A stretch of 64,000 bases of DNA, from assembly GCF_003610535.1 (NCBI RefSeq), contig NZ_RAPN01000003.1, forward strand, positions 186,001 through 250,000. The letters run 5' to 3'. This DNA is from Mangrovibacterium diazotrophicum. Its GTDB lineage: Bacteria; Bacteroidota; Bacteroidia; Bacteroidales; Prolixibacteraceae. The first letter of the stretch is position 1, and the number at the start of each line of letters is the position of its first letter. The notes beneath the pieces were generated by a model that saw nothing but the letters and a program-made list of their open reading frames with translations, made no database searches and had not been told where the DNA came from. Positions 63,462 through 64,000 of the stretch are shown here, piece after piece. The position numbers were made by a program, and so were the translations under genes.

Positions 63462-64000
63462 ATGAGCAGGAGAATTTGTTTATTAGTACTCGCTGTTTGC
63501 TTCGGGTTTGTTGCTCATGCACAGCCAAAGGCCGATTTTGTGGAGTACACGAAATTGCCGGAGCTGATCATGAAAAATCTGAAGGAAGCTCAACGCGAAA
63601 AGGCCTATGCTTCAATTGAAGTCTTACGGGAAAAAAGTGCATCGGCTCTGGATTCTAAAGGCTTGGGCCTGAAGGTTGACACAAAAGCATCAAAAAAGGC
63701 GATGCCGGCATTCGATCTGGTGCCGTCAGTAAAAAAGGCGTCATTAATGTTTTGCAAATACAAGCGTGGTTTTGGAGCATACGACGATTTTATTCTGATT
63801 GGGGCAACGGCAGTGGCCATTCGCGAAGATGGGCTTTGCGTGACTAATTATCACGTACTGGAGACGATTATTGACCAGGAACAGGGTATTCACCCTCAGG
63901 ATAGCCTCATGTTTATTGCAGACCTGGATGGGAATACCTTCGAAATAGAGGAAGTATTGGCTTATAATCAGTTAGCCGATTTAGCAATATTTAAAGTTAA
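63462..64000 (+). CDS. Secreted trypsin-like serine protease, N-terminal part (cut by window end)
   Basis: The frame runs from ATG 63462 off the end of the window; it is too incomplete for a complete-ORF listing. A signal peptide (MSRRICLLVLAVCFGFVAHA) is followed by a helical segment and a trypsin-like domain. The catalytic His131 is in CVTNYHVLE and Asp173 in LADLAIFKV, as in DegP-like S1 enzymes; the serine lies beyond the window. Starts 5 bases after the TlpA gene stop, so it shares the operon. It supports a peptide/protein role for the SusCD system. Confidence 0.88.
   Translation, partial: MSRRICLLVLAVCFGFVAHAQPKADFVEYTKLPELIMKNLKEAQREKAYASIEVLREKSASALDSKGLGLKVDTKASKKAMPAFDLVPSVKKASLMFCKYKRGFGAYDDFILIGATAVAIREDGLCVTNYHVLETIIDQEQGIHPQDSLMFIADLDGNTFEIEEVLAYNQLADLAIFKV

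Overview
The window looks like chromosomal DNA of a free-living member of the Bacteroidota, probably of the Marinilabiliales/Prolixibacteraceae type (inference from gene content; no rRNA is present to settle it). The signs are Bacteroidota-type promoters (TTG, about 19 bases, TAnnTTTG), a SusC/SusD operon run by an ECF sigma factor and a FecR-like anti-sigma factor, many family-specific lipoproteins, class II ketol-acid reductoisomerase and few Shine-Dalgarno sequences. I see no tRNA, rRNA, insertion sequence, phage gene or CRISPR array.

Region 1 (1-19,090) is mostly housekeeping and single genes: the end of a DUF4010 membrane protein, DUF4870, hisS, a sigma / membrane regulator / small periplasmic protein cassette, a degenerate NUDIX-type regulator, ychF, asnB, DUF2062, a large lipoprotein resembling glycoside hydrolases, an EamA transporter, nhaA, ybaK, a cold-shock-domain protein, an AT-rich patch of small accessory genes, and a short GH29 fucosidase.

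Region 2 (19,100-34,280, all minus strand) is a nearly complete branched-chain amino acid supercluster. It reads ilvD-ilvB-ilvN, terminator, an AraC-type regulator, ilvC, terminator, a lipocalin-like gene, then leuA-leuC-(four-helix-bundle protein)-leuD-(41-codon ORF)-leuA2/cimA-like-leuB. No threonine deaminase gene is present, and the second synthase may be a citramalate synthase feeding isoleucine. Transcription of both operons appears to be controlled by ribosome-mediated attenuation. There are two attenuators in tandem before ilvD and one before leuA. Each has a short unannotated leader peptide rich in Ile/Leu/Val codons, a stop codon that starts the antiterminator arm, and a competing U-tract terminator. 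The leuA leader has Ile and Leu but no Val codons; the ilv leaders have all three. This three-attenuator system is the most striking content of the window.

Region 3 (34,490-52,240) holds guanine deaminase, DoxX, two unrecognised small proteins, a prolyl oligopeptidase, a PBP4-type DD-carboxypeptidase, a PepSY-like small protein with a possible sigma-54 control region, an orphan sigma-54 response regulator with a convergent HPt gene, DUF190, enolase, a clostripain-type lipoprotein, a copper-type TonB receptor with a small Cys-rich partner, and a cysteine desulfidase family protein.

Region 4 (52,380 to the end) is a SusCD locus: ECF sigma, FecR, STN-domain SusC, SusD, DUF4843 and PKD-like lipoproteins, two TlpA-type thioredoxin proteins, and the start of a secreted trypsin-like protease cut by the window end. 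With no glycoside hydrolase and a protease present, it looks like a peptide/protein-uptake locus rather than a polysaccharide one.
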